Source of the DNA: CAVVWJ01 sp965652025 | Lineage (GTDB): Bacteria > Gemmatimonadota > Gemmatimonadetes > Gemmatimonadales > GWC2-71-9 | Length of the DNA stretch: 64,000 nucleotides | Assembly: GCA_965652025.1 (NCBI GenBank) | Contig: CBFGTM010000002.1 | Coordinates: 68,349-132,348 of the forward strand | Direction of reading: 5' to 3' | Shown: positions 1 through 8,222 of the stretch, one piece after another | How positions within the stretch are numbered: the stretch's first letter is position 1 | How the letters are laid out: each line of letters begins with the position of its first letter | Made by a program: the position numbers and the translations under genes | Notes under the pieces: generated by a model | Told to the model about the DNA's origin: nothing | Databases searched by the model: none | The model's input: the letters and a program-made list of their open reading frames with translations, nothing else

Positions 1-763
1 CGACCAGGGGCCGAAGATCGGTCAGGCCTACGAGACCGGGGTCACGGGTGGCGCGGATCAGATCGACGATATAGTCCACCACCTTCTGATCCATGTAGAG
101 GTTGGCGATCTCGCCTCGAGCTGACAGGATGGCCTGGGGATCGAGCAGCCGGTCGACCGGGATGTCCTTGCCGCCGCTCATGCGGAGCAGAACTTCCTTC
201 TCCTCGTCCCGGCTGGGATAGCCGACCCGCACCTTGAGCATGAAGCGATCCAGCTGCGCCTCGGGAAGCGGATAGGTCCCTTCGCTTTCGATCGGATTCT
301 GCGTGGCCAGGACCAGGAATGGCTCCTCTAGCGGATAGGTGTTCCCGCCGATCGTGACTTGGTGTTCCTGCATGGCCTCGAGCAGCGCTGCCTGAACCTT
401 GGCGGGTGCCCGGTTGATCTCGTCGGCCAGGATAATCTGGGCGAACAACGGCCCTTTCTTGACGTGAAAGTCCTGGGTCTTCTGGTTGAAGACCATCGTC
501 CCGATCACGTCCGCGGGCAGCAGATCGGGCGTGAACTGGATGCGCGAAAACGAGGCCCTGATGATTTCCGCCAGGGTCCGGACCGCCAGCGTCTTGGCCA
601 GTCCAGGCACGCCTTCCAGCAGGATGTGACCGCCGGTCAGCAGACCGACGAGCAGACGCTCAACCATGGCGTCCTGCCCCACGATCCGGCGCGACACTTC
701 CTTCAAGATCCGGGGAACCGGCAACAGCTCCGCGGGTTTCTTCGACAGCTTGGGGGCACTCAT
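1..763 (-). CDS. MoxR-family AAA+ ATPase (partial, C-terminus beyond window)
   Basis: AAA+ ATPase of the MoxR family, cytosolic chaperone-like ATPases that usually act with VWA-domain proteins on metal-cofactor or envelope processes. The 254 visible codons start at ATG 763 and contain a Walker A of the MoxR type (GVPGLAKT, about residue 54), a Walker B (IILADEINRAP) and the NPIESEGTYPLPEAQLDRF segment typical of the family. A full protein is about 320-330 residues, so the lid domain lies left of base 1. The start overlaps the rluB stop by 4 bases (ATGA), so it is the last visible gene of the scpAB-rluB operon. The client protein is not in view. Confidence 0.93.
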   Translation of the reverse strand, partial: MSAPKLSKKPAELLPVPRILKEVSRRIVGQDAMVERLLVGLLTGGHILLEGVPGLAKTLAVRTLAEIIRASFSRIQFTPDLLPADVIGTMVFNQKTQDFHVKKGPLFAQIILADEINRAPAKVQAALLEAMQEHQVTIGGNTYPLEEPFLVLATQNPIESEGTYPLPEAQLDRFMLKVRVGYPSRDEEKEVLLRMSGGKDIPVDRLLDPQAILSARGEIANLYMDQKVVDYIVDLIRATRDPGLVGLTDLRPLV

Positions 764-1548
764 TCCAGCGTAGCTCCTCGCGATGGCTTTCCCGACGCCC
801 GGCTTCGAGTATCGGTTTCAGGGCGTTCCGGATCGAGACCGATGGCCTGGTACAATGCTGCCTCCTCCCGCGGGGTGAGCGGGCGAGAGCGGCCAGGCGG
901 CATGTCGCCCAGGCGCACAGGCCCATAAGAGAGCCGCGCCAGCCGATCGACCCGCAAGCCCAGCGCTTCGCACCAGCGGCGGACCACCCGGTTGCGTCCC
1001 TCGTTCAAGGTGAGGTCTACGATGCTCCGGCCCTCCTTTCCCGGCCGCACCTTGACCTGGCTCGGCAGCACCGGTCTGCCATCAATAAGGATTCGCTCGT
1101 GCACCGCCTTGGCGATCTCCACCGTCGGACGGCCGTGCACCAGAGCGGTGTAGCGCCGGGGAATCCGGTACCGCGGATGAGTCAGCCGGTGCACCGCCTC
1201 GCCGTCGGTGGTGAGCAGCAGCAGTCCGGTGGTCATCACGTCGAGGCGGCCCACGTAGGTCAGGGCTGTGGAATCGGAGATGAAATCGAAGACGGTTCGC
1301 CGGCCTTCTTCGTCGTCCGCCGATGTCACCACCCCGAGCGGCTTATGGAACGCCAGCCAGCGGCGCTCCCGGATTTTGACCGCCCGATTCCCCACTGTGA
1401 TCTTTTGCCGGTCCGGGTCCACCTTCATGCCCAGCGTGGCGGTCTTCCCATCCACCCGGACCCGGCCGTCCTCGATCAGCTTCTCCGCCGCTCGGCGGGA
1501 TGCGACCCCGGCGCGGGCCAGCGCGCGCTGGAGTCGCATTTCACTCAC
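760..1548 (-). CDS. rluB: Ribosomal large-subunit pseudouridine synthase B-like (RluB/RsuA family)
   Basis: Predicted to isomerise a uridine in 23S rRNA to pseudouridine. The 262-residue protein has an N-terminal S4 RNA-binding domain (about residues 4-50) and an RsuA/RluB catalytic domain with motif GRLDVMTTGLLLL, in which Asp103 is the expected catalytic aspartate. A GRNRVVRRWCEALG-type motif follows near residue 180, as in this family. The tail after about residue 235 is polar and probably disordered. It overlaps scpB upstream and moxR downstream by 4 bases each. The scpA-scpB-rluB order is common in bacteria and supports the call; RluB versus RluE/RsuA specificity is not proved by sequence alone. 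Confidence 0.93.
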   Translation of the reverse strand: MSEMRLQRALARAGVASRRAAEKLIEDGRVRVDGKTATLGMKVDPDRQKITVGNRAVKIRERRWLAFHKPLGVVTSADDEEGRRTVFDFISDSTALTYVGRLDVMTTGLLLLTTDGEAVHRLTHPRYRIPRRYTALVHGRPTVEIAKAVHERILIDGRPVLPSQVKVRPGKEGRSIVDLTLNEGRNRVVRRWCEALGLRVDRLARLSYGPVRLGDMPPGRSRPLTPREEAALYQAIGLDPERPETDTRSRASGKPSRGATLE

Positions 1549-2129
1549 GATTCCGCCTCCACGTAAGCCGCGGCATCATCAATCCCCTCCGCTACTGGAC
1601 GATGAGGCCGCAGTGCGATGGTCAACTCCTCCGCCTTGGGCAGGTCGGCCAGGTCCCGCATACCGAGGAGCTCGAGGAAGAGCGGCGTCGTGCCGTACAA
1701 CAGCGGGCGGCCCAGCGCCTCGCTCCGGCCCACCACCTCTATGAGTCCCCGCTCCTGCAGCGACCGCAGCACCCCACCGACCGAGACACCTCGGATTTCT
1801 TCGATCTCGACCCGGCCTACCGGCTGCCGGTAGGCAATCACCGCCAGCGTCTCCAGCGTCGCGGCGCTGAGCTTGGGGGTGCGCACCGAGAACTGGGCCC
1901 GCTCCAACGCGGCCGCATGCACGGGCCGGGTCAGGATCTGATATCCCCCGGCCAGCTCGACCAGCTCGATCCCGTGCTGGTTGAAATCGTAGTGCTCCCG
2001 GAGCTGCTCCAGGGCCACCCGGACATCGGCAGCGCTGGCATCCGCAGTGAGGGTCGAGAGCTCTTCGGCCGTGAGAGGACGCGAGGCCGAGAAGAGCGCG
2101 GCTTCAACCAGCTGAGCGAGCGGTGTCAC
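1545..2129 (-). CDS. scpB: Segregation and condensation protein ScpB
   Basis: ScpB is the winged-helix partner that, with kleisin ScpA, bridges SMC dimers for chromosome condensation. The 194-residue protein has the family's two winged-helix units and the hallmark stretch LAVIAYRQPVGRVEIEEIRG (about residues 104-123), followed by a RSLQERGLIEVVGR-like wing and LGRPLLYGTT. Length matches the family. The annotated start lies 26 bases inside the scpA 3' end, a fairly long overlap, so a slightly later start is possible. The 3' end overlaps rluB by 4 bases. No smc gene is in the window. Confidence 0.96.
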   Translation of the reverse strand: MTPLAQLVEAALFSASRPLTAEELSTLTADASAADVRVALEQLREHYDFNQHGIELVELAGGYQILTRPVHAAALERAQFSVRTPKLSAATLETLAVIAYRQPVGRVEIEEIRGVSVGGVLRSLQERGLIEVVGRSEALGRPLLYGTTPLFLELLGMRDLADLPKAEELTIALRPHRPVAEGIDDAAAYVEAES

Positions 2130-2868
2130 GGGCGATCACCATAGGTGAAAAAGGTGTGGGCTGGACCAGACGCAGGGCACCCCGCTTGGCGAGCTCCAGC
2201 AAGGCAAGGAGAGTGGAAAGCACGTCGACGATTGTCGGCCGCGATCCCAGCGCGTCCAGCCAGCGGATCTGCTCCTGGTCGGCCAGCAACTCCTCGATCC
2301 TGCGGGTTGCCGTCTCGACATCCAGGGGCCGGGCCACTACCCGGTGCAGGACTGGAAAAGGAATGTTGGCCAGTACCCGTTCGACCGCCCCGAGCAGCTC
2401 GATGAGATCGAGCTTCAGCGGAGGAGGCGGAACTTCGGGCGGAGGGGGCAGATAGCCGCGAGCGTGCTGCTCCGCTCGAAGTTCCGCTGCCCGTCCCATC
2501 CACACGGCGACTTCCCGAATCTGCTGGTATTCAAGCAAGCGGCGCACCAGCTCGGCACGGGGATCCTCCCAGCCGTCCTCCTCCGGCCTCCGGGGAAGGA
2601 GCATCTGGGTCTTGAGTCGAACCAGACGGCTGGCCATGTCGAGGTAGTCGGCGGCCTGGTTGAGACCCAGCTCGTGGATGGCGCTGAGGAATTGATCCGC
2701 GATCCGGGCGATCGGAATGTCGGCGATCTCAAGCTGTTCTTCCCGCAGCAGGTGCAACAGCAGATCGAGCGGGCCGGAAAATGCGTCCAGCTCGACCACA
2801 AACCCCGGCGCGCCGAGTGCCGTGGTGGGTGCCTCCACCGGTGCGGTCAGGACTGAAAGATGTTCCAT
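2104..2868 (-). CDS. scpA: Segregation and condensation protein ScpA (kleisin)
   Basis: Kleisin subunit of the SMC-ScpAB complex. The 254-residue protein shows the canonical N-terminal motif FSGPLDLLLHLLREEQLEI (about residues 30-48), the helix-rich centre with YLDMASRLVRLKTQMLLPR (about 80-98), and the C-terminal winged helix that would contact the SMC head (FLALLELAKRGALRL-like segment). It overlaps the upstream protease gene by 22 bases and scpB by 26 bases, so the three are translated from one message. Confidence 0.96.
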   Translation of the reverse strand: MEHLSVLTAPVEAPTTALGAPGFVVELDAFSGPLDLLLHLLREEQLEIADIPIARIADQFLSAIHELGLNQAADYLDMASRLVRLKTQMLLPRRPEEDGWEDPRAELVRRLLEYQQIREVAVWMGRAAELRAEQHARGYLPPPPEVPPPPLKLDLIELLGAVERVLANIPFPVLHRVVARPLDVETATRRIEELLADQEQIRWLDALGSRPTIVDVLSTLLALLELAKRGALRLVQPTPFSPMVIARDTARSAG

Positions 2869-3524
2869 CCGTCACCTACGCTGAACGGGAGGATAAGCTG
2901 CAGCAAGTACCCCATACCCTTGTACGCCGGGGTAAGCAGAAACGCCATCACCGGACGAAACAGGAACATCAACGCGAATATCGGCAGATACCCGAAGCGA
3001 TGCAGACCCCGGTACCAGTTTCCTGCTCGGGGAGGCAGCGCATGATAGAGCAAGTGAGAGCCGTCCAGTGGAGGCACGGGAATGAGATTGAAGAAACACA
3101 GGATCAGGTTGAGCCAGATCCCGTACACCATCATTCGCTGGGCCGTGTCGAGGACCGGAGTCAGTCCGGTCGCGCTGCGCCCCAGCATGCCGAGCAGCAC
3201 GAATACCACCGACCAGACCAGCGCGAGAATGAGGTTGGTAGTCACCCCAGCAGCAGATACGAGAATGTCTCCCTTACGATAGTTGCGGTACTTTCTGGGA
3301 TTCACCGGCACTGGTTTGGCGCCTCCGAAGGTGAATCTCCCTCCAGTGCCGAACCAGAGCAGCGCCGGCAGCAGGATGCTCATCCAGGGATCAATGTGCG
3401 GAAGCGGGTTGAGCGTCACTCGGCCCAGCATGTACGCCGTGTCGTCTCCTTGCCGGAGTGCGGTGACCGCGTGGGCGTATTCGTGGGCTACCATGGCGAA
3501 GACCAGCATGGGAAGGGCGAGCAC
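2847..3524 (-). CDS. Site-2-protease-family (M50) membrane metalloprotease
   Basis: Intramembrane zinc protease-like protein of the compact M50 class (SpoIVFB/Rv1417-like shape). It has HEYAHA (about residues 14-19; HExxH zinc ligands and catalytic Glu) in the first membrane segment and NLIPVPPLDGSHL (third ligand Asp) about 140 residues later, among four to six hydrophobic segments. There is no PDZ domain. The start is a GTG at 3524: upstream in the same frame lie only non-start codons back to a TAA, so translation begins only 13 residues before the HExxH. First gene of the scpAB operon; the substrate cannot be inferred. Confidence 0.88.
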   Translation of the reverse strand: MLALPMLVFAMVAHEYAHAVTALRQGDDTAYMLGRVTLNPLPHIDPWMSILLPALLWFGTGGRFTFGGAKPVPVNPRKYRNYRKGDILVSAAGVTTNLILALVWSVVFVLLGMLGRSATGLTPVLDTAQRMMVYGIWLNLILCFFNLIPVPPLDGSHLLYHALPPRAGNWYRGLHRFGYLPIFALMFLFRPVMAFLLTPAYKGMGYLLQLILPFSVGDGWNIFQS

Positions 3525-3618
3525 GAAGTCGCCGAGTTGTTGATCCAGGTAGCCATCCGGGGCTTGGGGCGACGAAGGTTAAACCGGCCCTCTGGGCAAA
3601 GTCAAAGCAGTCTCCTGC

Positions 3619-3647
3619 TTGATTTTGCAAGCTTAGCCGCCTAGGTT
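3619..3647 (+). promoter_or_regulatory. Candidate sigma-70-type promoter of rpsT
   Basis: TTGATT (3619-3624) and TAGGTT (3642-3647) are separated by 17 bases in the AT-rich part of the divergent gap between the protease gene and rpsT, 58 bases before the rpsT start. The -35 is a good match to TTGACA; the -10 is weak. Position and spacing are what one expects, but this is by eye. Confidence 0.35.
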
Positions 3648-3705
3648 TTCGCGCTGGTGAATCCGGAGCCGATCCGGACCGATTCAACACTTGATCGAGG
3701 TTGCC

Positions 3706-3960
3706 GTGCCCCGAATTCGATCCGCCGCCAAACGCATGCGCCAAGCCCGGACCCGGGCTTCCCTGAACCGAACTCAGCGGAGCCAGTTACGTACCGCTCT
3801 CAAGAAGGTGCGGTCGGCTACCACCGCCGCCGAGGCCCAGTCCGCGTACGCCGATGCGGTCAAGCTGCTCGATCGATCGGGCCAGAAGAACATCATTCAT
3901 AGGAATGCGGCAGCCCGGCAGAAGAGCCGACTGGCCAAGCTGGTCGCGGGCAAGAAATAA
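3706..3960 (+). CDS. rpsT: 30S ribosomal protein S20
   Basis: Primary binding protein of 16S rRNA in the small subunit. The 84-residue product begins PRIRSAAKRMRQA and ends KNIIHRNAAARQKSRLAKLV, both family hallmarks, and is lysine/arginine rich. The GTG at 3706 is chosen over the upstream TTG at 3691: it gives the usual N-terminus and has GAGG at 3696-3699, six bases upstream. One of only three plus-strand genes here; monocistronic, with a strong hairpin (4009..4039) downstream. Confidence 0.97.
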   Translation: MPRIRSAAKRMRQARTRASLNRTQRSQLRTALKKVRSATTAAEAQSAYADAVKLLDRSGQKNIIHRNAAARQKSRLAKLVAGKK

Positions 3961-4168
3961 GAGCGTGAGCGGTAAGCAGTAAGCTGGACTCGGAGATCTG
4001 GATGCAACGAGGGGCGCCGATGACCTGTCGGTGCCCCTCATTCTGTTCCGTGCCTAGGTAGAGGACCAGCTTTAGCGAGATCGCACAAGCTGCCGTCCTC
4101 GAAGTGGTTGTGACGTTTTACCTCGCGCTTCTTCGCAACTCCCCGCTCACCGCTGACTGCCCACGCTC
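3961..4168. repeat. Heptamer-period inverted element, 4 + 4 units around the rpsT terminator
   Basis: Directly after the rpsT stop lie four 7-base units (3965-3992; first three GTGAGCG, GTAAGCA, GTAAGCT) preceded by GAGC. On the far side (4137-4164) lie four inverted units, among them CGCTCAC and CGCTGAC, followed by GCTC. The arms therefore mirror each other, bounded by GAGC and GCTC, with a 144-base spacer that carries the rpsT terminator. This is the most degenerate of the family; recognised by comparison with the cleaner copies at 27561, 29689 and 55410. Confidence 0.5.
4009..4039. terminator. Hairpin terminator between rpsT and the convergent zinc-ribbon gene
   Basis: Stem GAGGGGCGCCGA (4009-4020) pairs with TCGGTGCCCCTC (4028-4039), 11 of 12 positions, around the 7-base loop TGACCTG. 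A pyrimidine-rich ATTCTGTTCC follows on the plus strand. It sits between convergent genes and may act in both directions; the weak T-tract keeps the intrinsic-terminator call tentative. Confidence 0.7.
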
Positions 4169-4182
4169 TTCCCTCCCGCTTC

Positions 4183-4998
4183 TCAAATCCCCGCCAGTTC
4201 GGCTCCACACCTCTCGCAGTACCACTCGGTCGGCCGGTTGAGGGTTCCGCATTCGCCGCACTTGAGCGTCTTGGCGACTCCGGCCGCGGCCTTGCCGACA
4301 GATGGCATGGCAGTCTGCACCGCCGGTGCCTGCATCCCGGGGTTGCTGACCCGCCGGCCAATCGGTCTCGCCTCTTCAGCCCCCACGGACTTGAGAAAGG
4401 CCAGCTCGTCTACCGGGGCCGGCTCGGGATCCTGGGGCTTGGGAGCAAAGCGATTGGCGGACTCGACCGGCTCCTCCGCGATGTTGGTGACGAGCGGAGC
4501 CTGTTCGACTACCTCGGGCCGGGTGGCACGCGGCGGCGGTGAGGGCGGTGCCGAAGTCCCGGCCCGGGGTGAGGTCACCACCGACTGGATCTGGGTCAAC
4601 CGGGTGATCTCCGCTCCAATACCACGTAGCTTGGCGCGGAGCTGATCGATCTCCCGCCGGCTCTCCTCGCTGATCCGGCGCCACTCGTCCTCGGTGTATT
4701 CGCCGACGGAGTGCCGCACCTCGGCTTCGGCGAGCGCTTCCTCCGCTGCACGGCGCTGCCGGTCCAGCTCGGCCTGCGACGCATGGTGTCGCTCGAGCTC
4801 TTCACTGATCGCGGTGCCGCGCCCCCGCAGCTGCTCCAGCACCTGCTGCAGACGGGCCTCGTAATCACCGCGAACCCGCTGCCGCACCGCAGGAGGCGCC
4901 TTCTCCCCCGAGGCATCGAGTTTGGCAAGCCACTCCTCGTACTGGCTGCGCTGTTCCAGCAACTCTTCGATCGTCAGTTCCGTGTCCGTTCTAGTCAT
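4183..4998 (-). CDS. Coiled-coil protein with C-terminal zinc ribbon, function unknown
   Basis: A 271-residue soluble protein with no recognised family. Residues 1-130 are rich in E, R, L, Q with heptad-like spacing, predicting a long coiled coil. Residues 140-235 are proline/alanine rich and probably disordered. The last 30 residues carry a CGECG...CERCG pair (about 249-252 and 263-266), a rubredoxin-knuckle zinc ribbon of the kind that recruits other proteins or nucleic acid. There is no signal peptide. A GAGAGGAAG Shine-Dalgarno-like stretch precedes ATG 4998. It stands alone, with a 170-base gap to pyrC upstream and a convergent terminator downstream. Confidence 0.75.
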   Translation of the reverse strand: MTRTDTELTIEELLEQRSQYEEWLAKLDASGEKAPPAVRQRVRGDYEARLQQVLEQLRGRGTAISEELERHHASQAELDRQRRAAEEALAEAEVRHSVGEYTEDEWRRISEESRREIDQLRAKLRGIGAEITRLTQIQSVVTSPRAGTSAPPSPPPRATRPEVVEQAPLVTNIAEEPVESANRFAPKPQDPEPAPVDELAFLKSVGAEEARPIGRRVSNPGMQAPAVQTAMPSVGKAAAGVAKTLKCGECGTLNRPTEWYCERCGAELAGI

Positions 4999-5168
4999 GG
5001 GCAGAGCTTCCTCTCATCTGCTCTAAGGCTGCGATCCGATACAGCTGAGCCGACACCCTGTAGCATGAGAGCGGACGCAGGGCACCGGGCTCCTCAACAG
5101 CGCGATTTCGGGGATACCGCAATCTAAAATCACTGGCGGCCTCGCGGTACCCGCCGCTCCGGCTCAGA

Positions 5169-6455
5169 TCAAGGTTGCCCCTGATGGACGACCTGACCCC
5201 GGACGATGGTAACCTCGGCGCGTCCGGTGAGGCGGCGGCCGCCGAAGGGTGTGTTTCGGCTGCGGGAGAAAAACTGGTCCGGGTTCACGATCCAGCTCGC
5301 CTTGGGATCGGTGATGGTGACGTCTGCCGGAGCACCGGCTGCCAACGTGCCACCCGGCAGGTTGAAAATGCGAGCCGGCATCGTGCTCATCCGGTGCACC
5401 AGATCACACAGTGTCAACAGACCGGGCTCTACCAGTTCGGTGATCGCGAGCCCCAGTGCGGTCTCCAAGCCGATGATGCCGTTGGGCGCGTCGTCGAACT
5501 CCCGCTCCTTGGCATCGTAGTGATGGGGCGCGTGGTCGGTGCAGATGACGTCGATGGTACCGTCGCGAAGCGCCTGACGGATCGCCTCGCGGTCCTCGGG
5601 CTCGCGCAGAGGCGGATTCATCTTGGCGTTGGTGTTGTAGCCCTCGCACTGCTCATGGGTGAGCGTGAAGTGATGAGGACAGGCCTCGGCGGTGACGCGA
5701 ATGCCCTTCTCCTTGGCCCGCCGGATCAGCTCGACCGAGCCCCGAGTCGACATGTGACAGAGGTGGATGTGCCCGCCAGTATGCTCGGCCAGCAGAATAT
5801 CCCGGGCGACCATGATCTCCTCGGCCGCCGCCGGTATTCCCTTGAGCCCGAGCCGGGTGGCCACGATGCCCTCGTGCATGGCGCCTCCAGCCGAGAGCGT
5901 CGGGTCCTCACAGTGGTCCGCTACTGGAATGGCGAAGGTGCGGGCGTACTCCAGAGCGGTGCGCATGAGGTGGCTGGAAACTACCGGCTTGCCATCGTCG
6001 CTCACGGCAACCGCCCCCGCCCCGACCAGCTCGCCGAATTCGGCCAGCTGCTGTCCCTTCTGGCCCAGAGAGATCGCCCCGACAGGATAGACTCGAGCCT
6101 TTCCGGCCCGCTGCGCCTGACTCACGATGAAGCCAACTGCCGCCTGATTGTCGGTGACAGGATCGGTGTTCGGCATCGCGCATACCGCGGAGAACCCGCC
6201 CGCCGCGGCGGCCATCGCTCCGCTGGCGACAGTCTCCAGGTCTTCCTGGCCAGGCTCCCGCAGGTGCACGTGGACGTCGATGAGGCCGGGCGAGACGATC
6301 TTTCCGGTTGCGTCGATGACCAGCGCGTCATCGGGCTTGCCGATGTTCCGTCCCACCGCTCCGATCTCGCCATCGGCCAGATACACATCGGCCACTCCGT
6401 CGGTGCCCCGAGAGGGATCGATCACCCGGCCGCCCCGGATCAGAATCGGTCTCAT
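5169..6455 (-). CDS. pyrC: Dihydroorotase (class I, PyrC/AllB-like)
   Basis: Zinc amidohydrolase that cyclises carbamoyl-aspartate to dihydroorotate in pyrimidine synthesis. The 428-residue protein has DVHVHLREPGQ near residue 60 (first two metal ligands and substrate Arg), a CHMSTRGSV histidine segment, and ICTDHAPHHYDAKE with the metal-binding Asp. ATG 6455 is chosen because it starts on MRPILIRGGRVID and overlaps the pyrB stop in an ATGA; a longer reading to 6503 adds 16 non-conserved residues. Last gene of pyrR-pyrB-pyrC. Confidence 0.96.
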   Translation of the reverse strand: MRPILIRGGRVIDPSRGTDGVADVYLADGEIGAVGRNIGKPDDALVIDATGKIVSPGLIDVHVHLREPGQEDLETVASGAMAAAAGGFSAVCAMPNTDPVTDNQAAVGFIVSQAQRAGKARVYPVGAISLGQKGQQLAEFGELVGAGAVAVSDDGKPVVSSHLMRTALEYARTFAIPVADHCEDPTLSAGGAMHEGIVATRLGLKGIPAAAEEIMVARDILLAEHTGGHIHLCHMSTRGSVELIRRAKEKGIRVTAEACPHHFTLTHEQCEGYNTNAKMNPPLREPEDREAIRQALRDGTIDVICTDHAPHHYDAKEREFDDAPNGIIGLETALGLAITELVEPGLLTLCDLVHRMSTMPARIFNLPGGTLAAGAPADVTITDPKASWIVNPDQFFSRSRNTPFGGRRLTGRAEVTIVRGQVVHQGQP

Positions 6456-7432
6456 CGCTCCCCTCGCTCCTCTCGGGGCAAGCTCTCCGATCCGCCCGCC
6501 CAATCGGGAGAGCCGCCGGCCAGGAGATACAGCACCGCCATTCGCACTGCGACCCCGTTGGTCACTTGCGGCAAGATCACGCTATGCGGACCATCGGCCA
6601 CATCGCTGTCGATCTCGACCCCGCGATTCATCGGTCCCGGGTGTAGGATCAGCAGCTCCTTCGGCGCGCGCGCCAGCCGCTCCTTGGTGACGCCGAACAC
6701 CCGATTGTACTCCCGCAGCGAGGGCAGAAACCCTGCTTCCATCCGCTCCAGCTGAAGCCGCAGCACATTGAGCGCATCGGCCCACTGGATGGCGTCCTCG
6801 ATCCGGGGGAGAATGGTGACGCCCAGCTCCTCGACCTGCCGCGGCAACAGCGACGCCGGCCCGCACACTCCCACCTCGGCACCGAGCTTCGTCAGACCCC
6901 AGATGTTGCTGCGCGCCACCCGGCTGTGCAGGATGTCTCCGCAGATAGCCACCTTGAGTCCTCTGATCCGCCCGAACCGGTCCCGCAGCGTCAGCATGTC
7001 GAGCAATCCCTGAGTCGGATGCTCGTGTTTTCCGTCTCCGGCATTGATCACATTGGAGCGAATTCGCTGGCCCAGGAACTGGGCGGCTCCGGATGACCCA
7101 TGACGGATCACGACCATGTCGATCCGCATAGCCTCGAGATTCTTCGCCGTGTCGACCAGAGTCTCGCCCTTGCTGACCGACGAGCCGGCGGCGGCCACGT
7201 TGACGGTGTCGGCCGAGAGCCGCTTTTCGGCGAACTCGAACGAGATCCTGGTTCGGGTCGAGGCCTCGAAGAACAGGTTGACGATGGTCTTGCCGCGCAG
7301 TGCGGGGACCTTCTTGATGGCCCGCTCACTGACTTCCTTGAACGGCTCGGCGGTGTCGAGAATGAGCTGGAGCTGCTCGGCGCTGAGTGGCTCCAGGCCG
7401 ACCAGATCCTTGCCTAAGCTCGGCGCGCTCAC
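6452..7432 (-). CDS. pyrB: Aspartate carbamoyltransferase catalytic subunit
   Basis: Condenses carbamoyl phosphate with aspartate in the committed pyrimidine step. The 326-residue protein has the carbamoyl-phosphate loop FEASTRTRISFE (STRT at about 58-61), HPTQGLLDMLTL (about residue 140) and HPGPMNRGVEID near the end. Length is slightly above the usual 305-310. It overlaps pyrR and pyrC by 4 bases on each side. No pyrI regulatory subunit is adjacent, so it is probably an unregulated trimer or is controlled through PyrR. Confidence 0.97.
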   Translation of the reverse strand: MSAPSLGKDLVGLEPLSAEQLQLILDTAEPFKEVSERAIKKVPALRGKTIVNLFFEASTRTRISFEFAEKRLSADTVNVAAAGSSVSKGETLVDTAKNLEAMRIDMVVIRHGSSGAAQFLGQRIRSNVINAGDGKHEHPTQGLLDMLTLRDRFGRIRGLKVAICGDILHSRVARSNIWGLTKLGAEVGVCGPASLLPRQVEELGVTILPRIEDAIQWADALNVLRLQLERMEAGFLPSLREYNRVFGVTKERLARAPKELLILHPGPMNRGVEIDSDVADGPHSVILPQVTNGVAVRMAVLYLLAGGSPDWAGGSESLPREERGER

Positions 7433-7968
7433 TGCTTCCCCCTCACCAGTTCAACTGCGTCCCTGTCGTCAAGCTCGGAAACGAACACATCCACCCGATC
7501 TCCCGCCGCTGCGGTGACCGTGCTTCCCACCACATCGGCCTGGATCGGCAGCTCTCGGCCGCCGCGATCGATCAGCACGCACAGCAGGATCCGGCGCGGC
7601 CGCCCGAAGTCGGCGCACTCGTCCAGTGCGGCCCGCACGGTCCGGCCGGTATACAGCACATCGTCCACGATCACCACCGTTTTGTCATCCAGATCGGGCA
7701 GGCTGGTCTCCCCTACTACGGGACGAGGTCCGATGGTCTGGAGATCGTCGCGGTAGAGCGTGATGTCCATCTTACCACAGGGAAGGTTGGATCCTTCGGA
7801 GGTGTCGATGAGTCGCTTCAGCCGCCCGGCCAGCTCGACCCCGCGTCGCTGAATCCCCACCAGGACGAGCTCATCGGTGCCCCGGCTTCGCTCGACGATC
7901 TCACTGGCCATTCGCGCCAGGGTGCGACCGATGGCGCGCTCGTCCAGAAGCGGCGTGCGGGAGGGCAT
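7429..7968 (-). CDS. pyrR: PyrR bifunctional pyrimidine regulator / uracil phosphoribosyltransferase
   Basis: PyrR binds pyr leader RNA in response to UMP in many bacteria and has weak uracil phosphoribosyltransferase activity. The 179-residue protein carries the PRPP-binding loop VVIVDDVLYTGRTVRAA (about residues 95-111) and GIQRRGVELA (about 58-67). As first gene of the pyr operon it is well placed for feedback control, but I found no clear anti-antiterminator pair in the 103 bases upstream, so the RNA target is not demonstrated here. Four-base overlap with pyrB. Confidence 0.94.
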   Translation of the reverse strand: MPSRTPLLDERAIGRTLARMASEIVERSRGTDELVLVGIQRRGVELAGRLKRLIDTSEGSNLPCGKMDITLYRDDLQTIGPRPVVGETSLPDLDDKTVVIVDDVLYTGRTVRAALDECADFGRPRRILLCVLIDRGGRELPIQADVVGSTVTAAAGDRVDVFVSELDDRDAVELVRGKQ

Positions 7969-8071
7969 CGGGGCGGGAAGCTACAGCGCGGCCGGGATCA
8001 AATCAACCGCGCCTTCTGTACTGTGCGCGCTACCTTAAGATACGCCGTGGAAGTGGATTCGGTCCCAGGCA

Positions 8072-8159
8072 CGGACAGGGAGGGATTCGAACCCTCGATA
8101 CGCTTTTGACGTATACACGCTTTCCAGGCGTGCGCCTTCAGCCGCTCGGCCACCTGTCC
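8072..8159 (-). tRNA. tRNA-Ser (GGA anticodon)
   Basis: Read on the minus strand the 88 bases fold as a class II tRNA: acceptor GGACAGG/CCTGTCC with discriminator G, anticodon stem CACGC/GCGTG around loop CTGGAAA (anticodon GGA, reads UCC/UCU), a long variable arm and a GGTTCGAATCC T-loop. CCA is not encoded. It lies about 100 bases upstream of pyrR in the same direction, so read-through from tRNA transcription into the pyr operon is possible. Confidence 0.97.
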
Positions 8160-8222
8160 TGAATCGTTGCCGGGGCGCAACTTAGCGGGCCAGAGGAGCA
8201 AGATCAACGTGAGCGCAAACTG

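Noticed and set aside
5175..6755. A 526-codon plus-strand frame
   Set aside because: Antisense to pyrC and pyrB, which are unambiguous; no recognisable domain on the plus strand.
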